Shown: positions 41,864 through 49,211 of the stretch, one piece after another | How positions within the stretch are numbered: the first letter of the stretch is position 1 | How the letters are laid out: every line of letters begins with the position of its first letter | Source: Ruoffia tabacinasalis | GTDB lineage: Bacteria; Bacillota; Bacilli; Lactobacillales; Aerococcaceae | Direction: 5' to 3' | Length of the DNA stretch: 49,211 bases | Assembly (NCBI RefSeq): GCF_005864045.1 | Contig: NZ_VBSP01000017.1 | Location: 1-49,211, forward strand | Notes under the pieces: generated by a model | The model's input: the letters and a program-made list of their open reading frames with translations, nothing else | Database searches by the model: none | Told to the model about the DNA's origin: nothing | Made by a program: the position numbers and the translations under genes

Positions 41864-42736
41864 CTACTCTGCCACTTCTGTGACCGTTTGATTCTCGATA
41901 TCAACGTCGTATTCTCTGAATACTGGGATTAATGAACCGTCACTTGATTCTTTAATAATTTCTGCGATTTCATCTGTTTGGAATAACTCAACGATTTTTA
42001 AATACAATGGGTTGTCTTTGTCTTCTTCACGGGCTGCAATCACATTAATATACATCGGATTCACATTATCTAAATTATGAGCATCCGCAAAAATCGCATC
42101 TGAAACTTTAAGTCCTGCATCTGAAGCAAAACCAGTATTAATAATTGCCGCATCAACATCTTGCAGTACTACAGCTGCCATTGCTGGGTCTAATAATTCA
42201 AACTGTAAATCTTTGGGATTATCTAAAATATCTTTCTCTTCTGGGAAAATGCCAGCCGCCTCATCGACATCAATTAACCCAGCAATTTCTAAGGCTTGAA
42301 GCGCGCGTCCATAAGTTGATGGATCGTTTGGAATCGCTATCATTCCGCCATCTGGAATATCTTCCACTGACGTGTGTTTATCAGAATATAAACCTAAAGG
42401 CGTAATTAATGTATTCCCTATCGGTGTAATTGTTCCATTATTTTCATCATTCCAAGAAAATAGAAACGGATACCCTTGCGTAGCGTTTAAATCTAATGAG
42501 CCATTTTGTAAGGCTTCATTTGGTTGATTGTAATCTGAGAATAGCACAAGTTCAATTTCAATGCCTTCTTGTTCTAGCGCATTTTCAACGACAACATCCC
42601 AATAATCATAAGCATTTGAACTGGCTAAGCCTATCGTTACTTTCTCACCTTCAAATTCCCCTTGGGCAGAGGCTTGAATTGGTAAAAAGCTTGCGATAGT
42701 AATGATTGCTAAGAATGAATATAATAATTTTTTCAT
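41864..42736 (-). CDS. NlpA/MetQ-family substrate-binding protein 4, diverged
   Basis: 290 aa. A signal peptide MKKLLYSFLAIITIASFLP ends at ASA-QG; there is no cysteine lipobox. The mature part starts EFEGEKVTIGLAS and has the periplasmic-binding fold of NlpA. It differs from the other three: the conserved NAFQHVAFL segment is NATQGYPFL here, losing the His, and the acidic Ser/Glu C-terminal tail is missing (ends NQTVTEVAE). It may bind a different ligand. The start at 42736 follows GGAGG; an earlier in-frame ATG lies inside a terminator hairpin. The hairpin at 42762-42815 separates it from gene 3. Confidence 0.88.
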   Translation of the reverse strand: MKKLLYSFLAIITIASFLPIQASAQGEFEGEKVTIGLASSNAYDYWDVVVENALEQEGIEIELVLFSDYNQPNEALQNGSLDLNATQGYPFLFSWNDENNGTITPIGNTLITPLGLYSDKHTSVEDIPDGGMIAIPNDPSTYGRALQALEIAGLIDVDEAAGIFPEEKDILDNPKDLQFELLDPAMAAVVLQDVDAAIINTGFASDAGLKVSDAIFADAHNLDNVNPMYINVIAAREEDKDNPLYLKIVELFQTDEIAEIIKESSDGSLIPVFREYDVDIENQTVTEVAE

Positions 42737-42761
42737 TGTGGACCTCCATTTTTTATTAAAA

Positions 42762-42815
42762 AAAGCGCAAGTAAAGTCTACAACCACTTTCTTCATTGTA
42801 GCTTACTTACGCTTT
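42762..42815 (-). terminator. Intra-operon terminator between NlpA genes 3 and 4
   Basis: On the minus strand a stem of about 19 bp (AAAGCGTAAGTAAG arm, small internal loop, TACAA/TTGTA) followed by TTTTTTT. It should reduce expression of NlpA 4 and the hydrolase. Confidence 0.88.
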
Positions 42816-42841
42816 AAGTTTGTTTCTTTTAAAGTGTTTGA

Positions 42842-43756
42842 CTATTCAGCCGATTCTTCTGACTCTTCTGATTCTTCCGTTGTTTCTTCTGATTCTGATG
42901 AATCTGATTCTTCTTCGCCTTCTTCAGTCCATGCTGGAACATCTCCACCGTTACTTGCTTCAGCTAATTTTTCAGCGACTTCGTCTGTTTGGTATAATTC
43001 TACAACTTTAGCAAATAATTCGCTGTCTGCGTTGTCACCATTTACTGCGATAATGTTTTTGTAATCATCTGGTAAGTCTGCAGGATTTTCTGCATCTAGG
43101 AAGATAGCATCTTCAACACTTAAACCAGCGTCTAAAGCAAATGTGTTGTTAATGACTGCTGCATCCACATCTGGTAAAGCTTGCGCAATTTGTGCTGCTT
43201 CTAATTCTTCAAATTGAATATTTAATGGGTTATCAGTTACGTCTGCAACCGTTGGTAAAATACCTGCTTCATCATCGACTTCAATTAGGCCAGCTAATTC
43301 TAAACCTAATAATGCACGTCCACCATTTGTTGGATCGTTAGGAATTGCGATCACTGCATCTTCTGGAATCTCTTCAATTGAAGTAATTGATTCAGAATAC
43401 ACTCCTAATGGTGTAACGTATGAGAAACCTAAAGCTTCAAGGTTACCATCATTTGCTTCATTCCATTCGTTTAAGAATGCTACGTGTTGGAAAGCATTTA
43501 AATCTGTTGATCCATCTTGTAAAGCAACGTTTGGTTGAACATAGTCTGTAAATAATACTAATTCAAGTTCGATACCTTCTTGCTCTAAGGCTTGTTCTGA
43601 AACAAATTCCCAAACTTGTTCTTCTGCTTCACTTACGACACCAACGGTTACTGTTTCGCCTTCAAATTCACCTTGAGCTTGAACTGCTGAAGTTGCTCCA
43701 ACTAAAACACTACTTGCTAATGATAATACACCTAATGATTTAAAGAATTTTTTCAT
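42842..43756 (-). CDS. NlpA/MetQ-family substrate-binding protein 3
   Basis: 304 aa. Signal peptide MKKFFKSLGVLSLASSVLVG with cleavage after VQA (VQA-QGEFEGE), no lipobox cysteine. NlpA domain follows with TVGVVSEAEEQVWEFV, LFTDYVQPNVALQDGSTDLN, NAFQHVAFLNEWNEAND and AIPNDPTNGGRALLGLELAG. The last 25 residues are a Ser/Glu tail. MetQ proteins feed D/L-methionine to MetNI. There is no Cys in the protein, so it cannot be a lipoprotein; it must be released or held by its tail or an uncleaved helix. AAAGGAGAGA precedes the start. Confidence 0.9.
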   Translation of the reverse strand: MKKFFKSLGVLSLASSVLVGATSAVQAQGEFEGETVTVGVVSEAEEQVWEFVSEQALEQEGIELELVLFTDYVQPNVALQDGSTDLNAFQHVAFLNEWNEANDGNLEALGFSYVTPLGVYSESITSIEEIPEDAVIAIPNDPTNGGRALLGLELAGLIEVDDEAGILPTVADVTDNPLNIQFEELEAAQIAQALPDVDAAVINNTFALDAGLSVEDAIFLDAENPADLPDDYKNIIAVNGDNADSELFAKVVELYQTDEVAEKLAEASNGGDVPAWTEEGEEESDSSESEETTEESEESEESAE

Positions 43757-43779
43757 GATAAATCTCTCCTTTTTTATGT

Positions 43780-44772
43780 TTATTCAGTATCTTCTTCTGT
43801 TGATTCTTCGCTTGATTCTTCGCTTGATTCTTCAGTTGATTCTTCGCTTGATTCTTCAGTTGATTCTTCGCTTGATTCTTCAGTTGACTCTTCTGATCCA
43901 TCTGTACTTTCAGCTGGCTCATAGCCTTCCCATGCTGGAATACTTCCACCGTTACTTGATTCAATAATCACTTCAGCTACGTCAGCCGTTTGGTATAGTT
44001 CTACGATTTTTAATAGTAATGGACTTTCAGCATCTTCAGAACGTGCCGCAATGATATTACGGTAAGTATCACTTAACTCTTCTGGTGTATCTGTATCTAC
44101 GAAGATAGCATCTTCTGTTACAGATAAACCTGCGTCTTCTGCATGACCTGTGTTAATAATCGCTGCTGCAACATCTGGTAATGATTGTGGAATTTGAGCT
44201 GCATCTAATTCGATAATTTCTAGGTTTAATGGGTTATCAGTAATATCGTCAATCGTTGGTAATACGCCTACAGCGTCATCCACTTCGATTAATCCAGCGA
44301 TTTCTAAGGCAAGTAAAGCACGCCCGCCGTTTGTTGGGTCATTAGGAACTGCGATACTGTCGCCATCTACAATTTCTTCTACCGATGTAATTTTGTCTGA
44401 GTATAAGCCCATTGGTGTAACTAAAGTAAAGCCTAAGTTCACTAAATCTTCGTCGTTCGCTTCGTTCCAGTTTTCTAAAAAGGCAACGTGTTGAAAGGCA
44501 TTTAAATCTAAAGACCCATTCGCTAAAGCTTCATTGGGCTGGTTATAGTCAGTTAATAGTGTGACATCAATCTCAATACCTTCTTGTTCTAAAGCTTTAT
44601 CGGCAACATAGCCCCAAACTTCTGCACCATTATCTCCAACAACACCAACGTTGACTTGCTCGCCTTCAAATTCTCCCGAACTTTCTTGTGCAAATGCCAC
44701 TTGAGTAGCTGGCGCTAGAATGAGTGAACTCGTTAAGGCAACTTTTCCTAACTTCTTAAGTAATTTTAACAT
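43780..44772 (-). CDS. NlpA/MetQ-family substrate-binding protein 2
   Basis: 330 aa, the longest copy. Signal peptide MLKLLKKLGKVALTSSLILA ends AFA-QE with no lipobox. The NlpA domain has NVGVVGDNGAEVWGYV, LLTDYNQPNEALANGSLDLN, NAFQHVAFLENWNEANDE and AVPNDPTNGGRALLALEIAG. The C-terminal about 45 residues are repeats of ESTEESSE, encoded by near-exact 15-bp DNA repeats at about 43793-43890, which could expand or contract in frame. AAAAGGAGAA lies ahead of the start. It lies 25 bp after gene 1. Confidence 0.9.
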   Translation of the reverse strand: MLKLLKKLGKVALTSSLILAPATQVAFAQESSGEFEGEQVNVGVVGDNGAEVWGYVADKALEQEGIEIDVTLLTDYNQPNEALANGSLDLNAFQHVAFLENWNEANDEDLVNLGFTLVTPMGLYSDKITSVEEIVDGDSIAVPNDPTNGGRALLALEIAGLIEVDDAVGVLPTIDDITDNPLNLEIIELDAAQIPQSLPDVAAAIINTGHAEDAGLSVTEDAIFVDTDTPEELSDTYRNIIAARSEDAESPLLLKIVELYQTADVAEVIIESSNGGSIPAWEGYEPAESTDGSEESTEESSEESTEESSEESTEESSEESSEESTEEDTE

Positions 44773-44797
44773 AGCACTTTTCTCCTTTTATCTTTGA

Positions 44798-45724
44798 CTA
44801 TTCAGCATCTTCTTCCGTTGACTCTTCGCTACTTTCCTCTTCACTTGTTTCTTCGCTGCTTGCGTCTTCAGCATTTTCTCCAATCACTGGCGCATTTTCC
44901 CAGGCTGGTTTGTCACCATTGTTAGTTGTGTCATATAAAGCTTGAGCGACCTCTTCTGTTTGATAGTACTCAACGATTTGTAAATATAGGGCGTTGTCTT
45001 GGTTTTCTTCAAGAGCTGCAATGACATTTCGGTAAGCTTCATTTAATTCTTCTGGATAATCCGCGTCAACGAAAATGGCTTCATCTAAGCTCAGTCCCGC
45101 ATCTGTTGCGAAGTTTAAGTTGATGAACGCTGCTGCAACATCTGGTAATGATAAAGCTAATTGAGCTGCATCTAATTCTTCAAATTCCAAGTTTAATGGG
45201 TTATCAGTAATATCATTGACTGTTGCTAAAGGCCCCACTTCATCATCTACTTCAATGACACCCGCCAATTCTAAACCAAGTAAAGCACGTCCACCGTTTG
45301 TTGGATCATTTGGAATAGCAATTGTATCGCCTTCTTGTAAGTCATCTAAAGATTCAATGTTTTCAGAGTAAGCACCCATTGGCGAAACAAAGGTATAACC
45401 AATGCCAGTTAGACTTCCGTCATTTGCTTCATTCCAGTCATCTAAAAAGGCAACGTGTTGGAAGGCATTTAAGTCTAGCGAACCGTCTTGTAATGCAATG
45501 TTTGGTTGAACATAGTCACTGAATAAAACTAAATCGACCGTGATTCCATCGGCTTCTGCTTTCTCAACAACGACATTCCAGACTTCTTCTGAAGGCCCAG
45601 GAACAATCCCGACCGATACTTCTTCCCCTTCAAATTCACTTTGTGCTTGTACCGGAGCACTTGCACCTACTAATAAACTTGCTGCTAATCCGACAACACT
45701 TAAACTTTTTAACCATTTTCTCAT
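44798..45724 (-). CDS. NlpA/MetQ-family substrate-binding protein 1
   Basis: 308 aa, first gene after the T-box. Signal peptide MRKWLKSLSVVGLAASLLVG ends VQA-QSEFEGE without a lipobox. NlpA domain: SVGIVPGPSEEVWNVV, LFSDYVQPNIALQDGSLDLN, NAFQHVAFLDDWNEAND, AIPNDPTNGGRALLGLELAG. The tail is Ser/Glu-rich. Sequence similarity across copies 1-3 shows duplication within the operon. Regulation by charged tRNA(Met) is strongly implied by the T-box 87 bp upstream. No ATPase or permease gene lies in the operon. AAGGAGAGA precedes the start. Confidence 0.92.
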   Translation of the reverse strand: MRKWLKSLSVVGLAASLLVGASAPVQAQSEFEGEEVSVGIVPGPSEEVWNVVVEKAEADGITVDLVLFSDYVQPNIALQDGSLDLNAFQHVAFLDDWNEANDGSLTGIGYTFVSPMGAYSENIESLDDLQEGDTIAIPNDPTNGGRALLGLELAGVIEVDDEVGPLATVNDITDNPLNLEFEELDAAQLALSLPDVAAAFINLNFATDAGLSLDEAIFVDADYPEELNEAYRNVIAALEENQDNALYLQIVEYYQTEEVAQALYDTTNNGDKPAWENAPVIGENAEDASSEETSEEESSEESTEEDAE

Positions 45725-45810
45725 TTTTATCTCTCCTTGTTCATTGATATATTGACTGTTCTATTATTTGACAAAAAAATGACTTGCGACATAAAATTAA
45801 CTACAAAAAA

Positions 45811-46098
45811 ACTCCCATCCTATGAAAAGGACGAGAGTATAAACTTCGTGTTACCACCTTAATTTGTCATTTCATCACTGAAATAACCTCTACCAGTACA
45901 TTTGTTTAAAATACAATAACCATATACTGTGGCATCTCTAACGGGTGCATCCGTTCATCCTTATTGCGTTACGCATTCAGAATGACCGCTCAGTAGCCAT
46001 TTTCAACCGATCGTCACTTACTCACTTTCACCAAGCGTGAGCTCTCTAAAAAATTTGATTGATTTACTTTCCACATCAAAGCGTTTTATTTATCTGTT
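45811..46098 (-). promoter_or_regulatory. T-box riboswitch, methionine specifier
   Basis: On the minus strand a stem I region with AGAGAGCTCACG, GGTGAAAGTGAG and TTGAAAATGGCTACTGAGC is followed by the T-box proper AAGGTGGTAACACG (45847-45860) and a terminator ACTCTCGTCC / GGATGGGAGT with TTTTTTT (45811-45838). By comparison with other T-boxes the specifier follows GAA and reads ATG (Met); AAT (Asn) is one base out of register and less likely. Uncharged tRNA(Met) would favour the antiterminator and turn on the four NlpA genes. Confidence 0.93.
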
Positions 46099-46104
46099 GA
46101 GACT

Positions 46105-46133
46105 ATAATAGTACACAAATTTTACTTTGTCAA
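46105..46133 (-). promoter_or_regulatory. Promoter of the T-box/NlpA operon
   Basis: Minus strand TTGACA, 17-bp spacer, TATTAT, placing the RNA start just ahead of T-box stem I. Confidence 0.88.
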
Positions 46134-46155
46134 ACATTTTATTAAAAAATATGTT
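46127..46155 (+). promoter_or_regulatory. Promoter of the second aminotransferase
   Basis: Plus strand TTGTCA (46127-46132), 17-bp spacer, TATGTT. Its -35 box is the same DNA as the -35 box of the divergent T-box promoter (TTGACA on the other strand). Confidence 0.65.
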
Positions 46156-46189
46156 AGACTTAAGCATATCATTAGAGGAGTTGATGAGA

Positions 46190-47359
46190 ATGGATTATAA
46201 AAACATTAATAAACACTTATTAAACACGTCGGAGAATCTCATCCGTCTTTTTAACGACCAAATTAGTCACATTGAAGATTTGTTATTTTTCAACGTTGGT
46301 GAACCGGATTTTCCGACACCAGAAAATATTAAACAAGCGGCAATCAAATCAATCAATGCTGATCAAAGTTTCTATGCCCATTCTCGAGGGGTGTATGAGC
46401 TGCGTGAAGCGATTCAGCGTTACTTGAAACGTAAATATGATTTGGATTATTCTCCAGATAATCAAATCATCGTCACAGCGGGCGCAACCCAAGCTTTATA
46501 CCTGGCAGTGACTGGCTTAGTTAATCAAAGAGACGAAGTGTTAGTCGTTGATCCTAATTATGTTATCTATAATACGCAAATTTCTTTATCGGGCGCAAAA
46601 GCTGTTGCCATTGATGTTAGTTCAACTCAATTTAAGTTAACACCTCAATTATTAAAAGAAAGCATCACTGATAAGACAAAAGCACTGCTTTTAAATCACC
46701 CGACAAATCCTACGGGAGTTACTTATACTCACGATGAGATTAAAGCCTTAGCTGAAGTCATTAAAGAGCAGCAAATCTATGTCATCTCAGATGAAGTGTA
46801 TTCTGAATTTAGTTACGGATCTAAACATACGTCGATGGCAAAATTTATACCTGAATTAACTTTGTTGATTAATGGAACGTCAAAATCTCATGCAATGACT
46901 GGCTGGCGTTCTGCTTTCTTAGCCGGACCTTCAGAATTAATTAACTCAATCTACCCACTACATCAGTCAGTTCTGACAGCGATTAGTACTCAAATTCAGT
47001 ACGCTAGTATCGAAGCTTACGACAATACCGATGCCGAAATCCAACGCATGTTAGAAGATTATCAAGCACGCCGTGATTTTCTTATCGAAGGGTTAAGTGA
47101 ATTGGAATATGACTTCATTATTCCTGAAGGTGCTTTTTATCTTTTCAGTAAAATCCCAGCTTGGTATGAAGGTGACGATTACCAATTCTGTCTAGATTTA
47201 GCCCATGAAGTTCAAATAGCCGTCACACCTGCTCAAATATTTGGTGAGGCAGGTCGCGGACACTTTAGAATCAGTTACGTTTCAAGTATGGCCAATTTAA
47301 AAACACTACTTGAACAACTTAAAGTCTTCGAAACGTCTTATAAAGAAAAGAAAGCATAG
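46190..47359 (+). CDS. PLP-dependent class I/II aminotransferase, second copy
   Basis: 389 aa (start MDYKNINKHLL at 46190, nine bases after GGAG; ATG 46184 is the alternative). Motifs mirror the first copy: FFNVGEPDFPTPEN, VTAGATQALYLAV, NHPTNPTGVTYT, ISDEVYSEFSYG, and the PLP lysine in NGTSKSHAMTGWR. Divergent from the methionine-controlled NlpA operon and sharing its -35 box, it could act on methionine or its keto acid, or on aromatic or diaminopimelate substrates; sequence does not decide. Own terminator. Intact. Confidence 0.9.
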   Translation: MDYKNINKHLLNTSENLIRLFNDQISHIEDLLFFNVGEPDFPTPENIKQAAIKSINADQSFYAHSRGVYELREAIQRYLKRKYDLDYSPDNQIIVTAGATQALYLAVTGLVNQRDEVLVVDPNYVIYNTQISLSGAKAVAIDVSSTQFKLTPQLLKESITDKTKALLLNHPTNPTGVTYTHDEIKALAEVIKEQQIYVISDEVYSEFSYGSKHTSMAKFIPELTLLINGTSKSHAMTGWRSAFLAGPSELINSIYPLHQSVLTAISTQIQYASIEAYDNTDAEIQRMLEDYQARRDFLIEGLSELEYDFIIPEGAFYLFSKIPAWYEGDDYQFCLDLAHEVQIAVTPAQIFGEAGRGHFRISYVSSMANLKTLLEQLKVFETSYKEKKA

Positions 47360-47366
47360 GAATAGC

Positions 47367-47396
47367 AAAAGCACTCAACGCGGGTTGAGTGCTTTT
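47367..47396 (+). terminator. Terminator of the second aminotransferase
   Basis: AAAAGCACTCAAC pairs perfectly with GTTGAGTGCTTTT, followed by T residues, seven bases after the stop. Confidence 0.92.
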
Positions 47397-47430
47397 TTGT
47401 GATTTTGATTAAATTAGTATTCGTATTAAA

Positions 47431-47602
47431 TTCGAGTACTTGATTAGTGCTAAACACGCACTCGTTTTTAATTCGAGTACTTGATTAGAGCTAATCATGC
47501 AGTCGTTTCAATTTCGAGTACTTGATTAGAGCTAATCATGCAGTCGTTTCAATTTCGAGTACTCGATTAGAGCTAAACACGCACTCGTTTCAGATTCGAG
47601 TG
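47431..47602. repeat. Family C tandem repeat (41-bp period, 5 units)
   Basis: TTCGAGT starts at 47431, 47472, 47513, 47554 and 47595, exactly 41 bp apart. The unit reads TTCGAGTACTTGATTAGAGC, then TAATCATGCAGTCGTTTCAAT; the outer units are more diverged. GATTAGAGCTAATC inside the unit is a perfect palindrome in the middle copies. Not coding. The remainder, 47603-47732, shows nothing recognisable. Confidence 0.93.
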
Positions 47603-47732
47603 ATCGATTAGACGAATATACTGGTCCAATAATCGTGGACAACTCCAAACAAGCTAATTTCATTCGTGGACTCCAGTTATTTCTATCATAATAATCGCAG
47701 TCATGCTTTGTCCGCTACTCTATAGTCAAATC

Positions 47733-48884
47733 TCACTTTTCAATTTGTTCGATCGTTTCTTTTGGAACGGACCCGTTCCCTCTCAATGCCCCAGCCATTA
47801 AATAAAATCGCTCCGGTAAGGCTAGGTCTGAAACGTCTTCTGCATCTAAAGAAATAGAATCATCAGCGCCTGCTTTCAATTACTGCATTAAATCTGGTTC
47901 GACAATCGCTGCTGAGCCCATCGCAAGGATATCTACATAATTTAGCGCTTCTAACAACTTATCAGGACTTGTTAAATCCCCAGCGCCAATAAGTAATGTA
48001 CGATCTGCTAATAATTCGTGGACAACTTCATTAATTACTTCACCTTTATGCTCACCGAGACGGGCTTTGTTTTTAAAGCCGTTAGGTCCAAATTGAGACA
48101 CATGAATATAATCCACACCCAATTCAGCTACTTGGTCAATTAAATATAAGGCGTCGTCAAAGTTATAGCCAACTATCTCGCCATGAATCTCTTCTGGACT
48201 TATACGGTAACCAATGATGAAATCGTCTTTTGCGTATTCATTTGCTACTTCTTGAACGGCTTTAACTACAGCTAAAGGAAAGGCTGCTCGTTTCTCTCGA
48301 TTTCCACCCCACTCATCCTCACGTTCGTTCGATAATTCTGAGAAGAATTGTTGAATTAAATAATGATTCGCCCCATGAACTTCTACACCATCAAAACCTG
48401 CTTCGATCGCACGTTTAGTAGCATCTGAAAAGTACTGTACAAATTCATAAACTTCTTCGTTTGTCATACCAGTGACTGGATAATCTAAGAAAACAAAGTC
48501 TTTTGTACTAGGTCCATACACTTTTTCTTCATCTTGATAGGAATACTTAGCTTGGCGACCTGGATGAAAAATCTGAAGCATTGCTTTTGCACCCTGTGCT
48601 TTCATAGTACTGGCTAATTTCTTCATACCAGGCATGTGCTCATCTGATTGGATATCTAAACCATAGCCAAAAGCATTACCAAATGGTCCTACATTCGCTG
48701 CTCCAGTTAATAATAAGGCTCCAGTTTGACTGCGTCGTTCAAAATATTTGATGTCATCTTCACCGACAAAGCCGTCGTAAGTTGACCCTGCTGCCACCAT
48801 TGGTGCCATCGCAAATCGCGATGAAAGCTGACTGCCATTAGGAAGGTTTACAGCTTGAAATAGTCTTTCATATTCTTGATTCAT
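47733..48884 (-). pseudogene. Old yellow enzyme-type NADH:flavin oxidoreductase, nonsense codon near the end
   Basis: The frame from 48884 encodes 334 aa of an FMN-binding TIM barrel: RFAMAPMVAAGSTYDGFVG at the start, MLQIFHPGRQAKY, GFDGVEVHGANHYLIQQF, ELSNEREDEWGGNREKRAAF and YIHVSQFG. It stops at TAA 47880 after EPDLMQ, but continues in the same frame as LKAGADDSISLDAEDVSDL and later FYLMAGALRGNGSVPKETIE to a TGA at 47733, the expected family end. A single AAA-to-TAA change would explain this. The loss of 48 residues may or may not abolish activity. OYE and luciferase-like genes accompany extended SirTM operons in other Firmicutes. Confidence 0.82.
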
Positions 48885-48914
48885 TAAAATTGGATTCCTC
48901 CTTTAGAGATTGCT

Positions 48915-49101
48915 TTATATTTTACTGAACATTTTCGCGAGGTGTTTGTATGAATTTAAGCGTTCATTCTCACCATGAATTGGTGCATAAACCATTAATT
49001 CATCGATACCTAATAATTGTTGTTCTTCCTCTAAGATAGATTGAACTTTCTCAGGTGTTCCTTTAATTATGAAGCGTTTATCATCCTGAATAATTCATAC
49101 T
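48915..49101 (-). pseudogene. Luciferase-like (LLM) flavin monooxygenase, C-terminal fragment
   Basis: A frame ending in TAA at 48915 reads DKRFIIKGTPEKVQSILEEE, then LLGIDELMVYAPIHGENERL and SYKHLAKMFSKI. This is the last third of the C-terminal region of LLM-class oxidoreductases (GxPexVxexL...xVDEhMV...R..SY). Upstream of about 49101 the frame hits a stop and similarity ends abruptly, suggesting truncation by insertion or deletion. It lies 30 bp ahead of the OYE gene on the same strand, so LLM and OYE were an operon. Confidence 0.75.
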
Positions 49102-49211
49102 TCTAAATTTTTCGATTAAAAATACATTTTTTGTCGTAATTTTGCTTTGGTTCTAAAATTTATATGTTTTTTGAGATTTTACAGAACATTTTTATCGAGA
49201 TTCGATTTTTA
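49102..49211. other. AT-rich sequence of unknown origin at the window end
   Basis: After the break in the LLM gene the sequence is AT-rich with TTTTT runs and no reading frame. It could be the end of a mobile element that truncated the gene, but no inverted repeat was recognised. Confidence 0.3.

Noticed and set aside
43755-43967. Plus-strand frame rich in Leu/Ile opposite the NlpA 2 tail
   Set aside because: Mirror of the Ser/Glu codon repeats on the other strand; no ribosome site.
45811-46098. T-box specifier read as AAT (Asn) instead of ATG (Met)
   Set aside because: The usual register after GAA gives ATG, and all downstream genes are methionine-type binding proteins.

Overview
The window is low-GC, densely packed DNA from a Firmicute, most probably Lactobacillales (an Aerococcaceae or Carnobacteriaceae-like lineage is my inference). 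The grounds are consensus sigma-A promoters and strong Shine-Dalgarno sites, an acidic-tailed RNA polymerase delta subunit, type B ribosomal protein L31, EF-P with the Gram-positive KPGKG loop, a methionine T-box, a CTP-type pyrG leader, and LipL and YwfO homologues next to each other. Both ends look bounded by mobile DNA: an IS30-family transposase tail at the left and a truncated gene running into unexplained AT-rich sequence at the right.

Layout. 0-7 kb: IS30 remnant, a DUF1576 membrane protein with a small partner, a LOG-family hydrolase, an aromatic acid exporter, a thioesterase, efp and a class I aminotransferase. 6.5-7.9 kb: two convergent decaying genes (DUF4386 and Crp/Fnr). 7.9-10 kb: a SirTM / macrodomain / GcvH-L operon, known elsewhere for reversible ADP-ribosylation of a lipoyl carrier. 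10-15.7 kb: a TPR protein, a Nudix hydrolase, cysK-cysE, a regulator with a desulfoferrodoxin-like tail, a GIY-YIG protein and rpmE2. 15.8-21.3 kb: a LytTR regulator, a sensor kinase with a nonsense codon and two ABC exporters, flanked by near-identical 27-bp direct repeats. 21.4-24.7 kb: small genes, YdbC, YbaK and adenine deaminase. 24.8-28.4 kb: rho, murZ and a Csm6-like HEPN protein with no CARF domain. 28.6-30 kb: TraX and an unknown protein. 30.4-37.8 kb: fba, a candidate structured RNA, an MFS transporter, pyrE, pyrF, pyrG, rpoE and DUF1934. 37.9-40.1 kb: lipL and a dNTPase-like HD protein. 40.6-46.1 kb: an M20 hydrolase and four tandem NlpA/MetQ-type binding proteins behind a methionine T-box. 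46.2-49.2 kb: a second aminotransferase, then broken OYE and luciferase-like genes.

On the minus strand the order rpoE, pyrG, fba, murZ, rho, rpmE matches the order I recall for Bacillus subtilis, so the segment is an old core neighbourhood opened up by insertions. Three intergenic repeat families (periods 40, 41 and 42 bp, one locus organised into 70-bp higher-order units) sit between genes.

Most notable for follow-up: the CARF-less HEPN protein coupled to murZ-rho; the four NlpA proteins without a lipobox and without a transporter; the candidate structured RNA at 31.6 kb; the scattered and decaying SirTM-associated genes; the flanked exporter cassette with a broken kinase; and the tandem repeat families.
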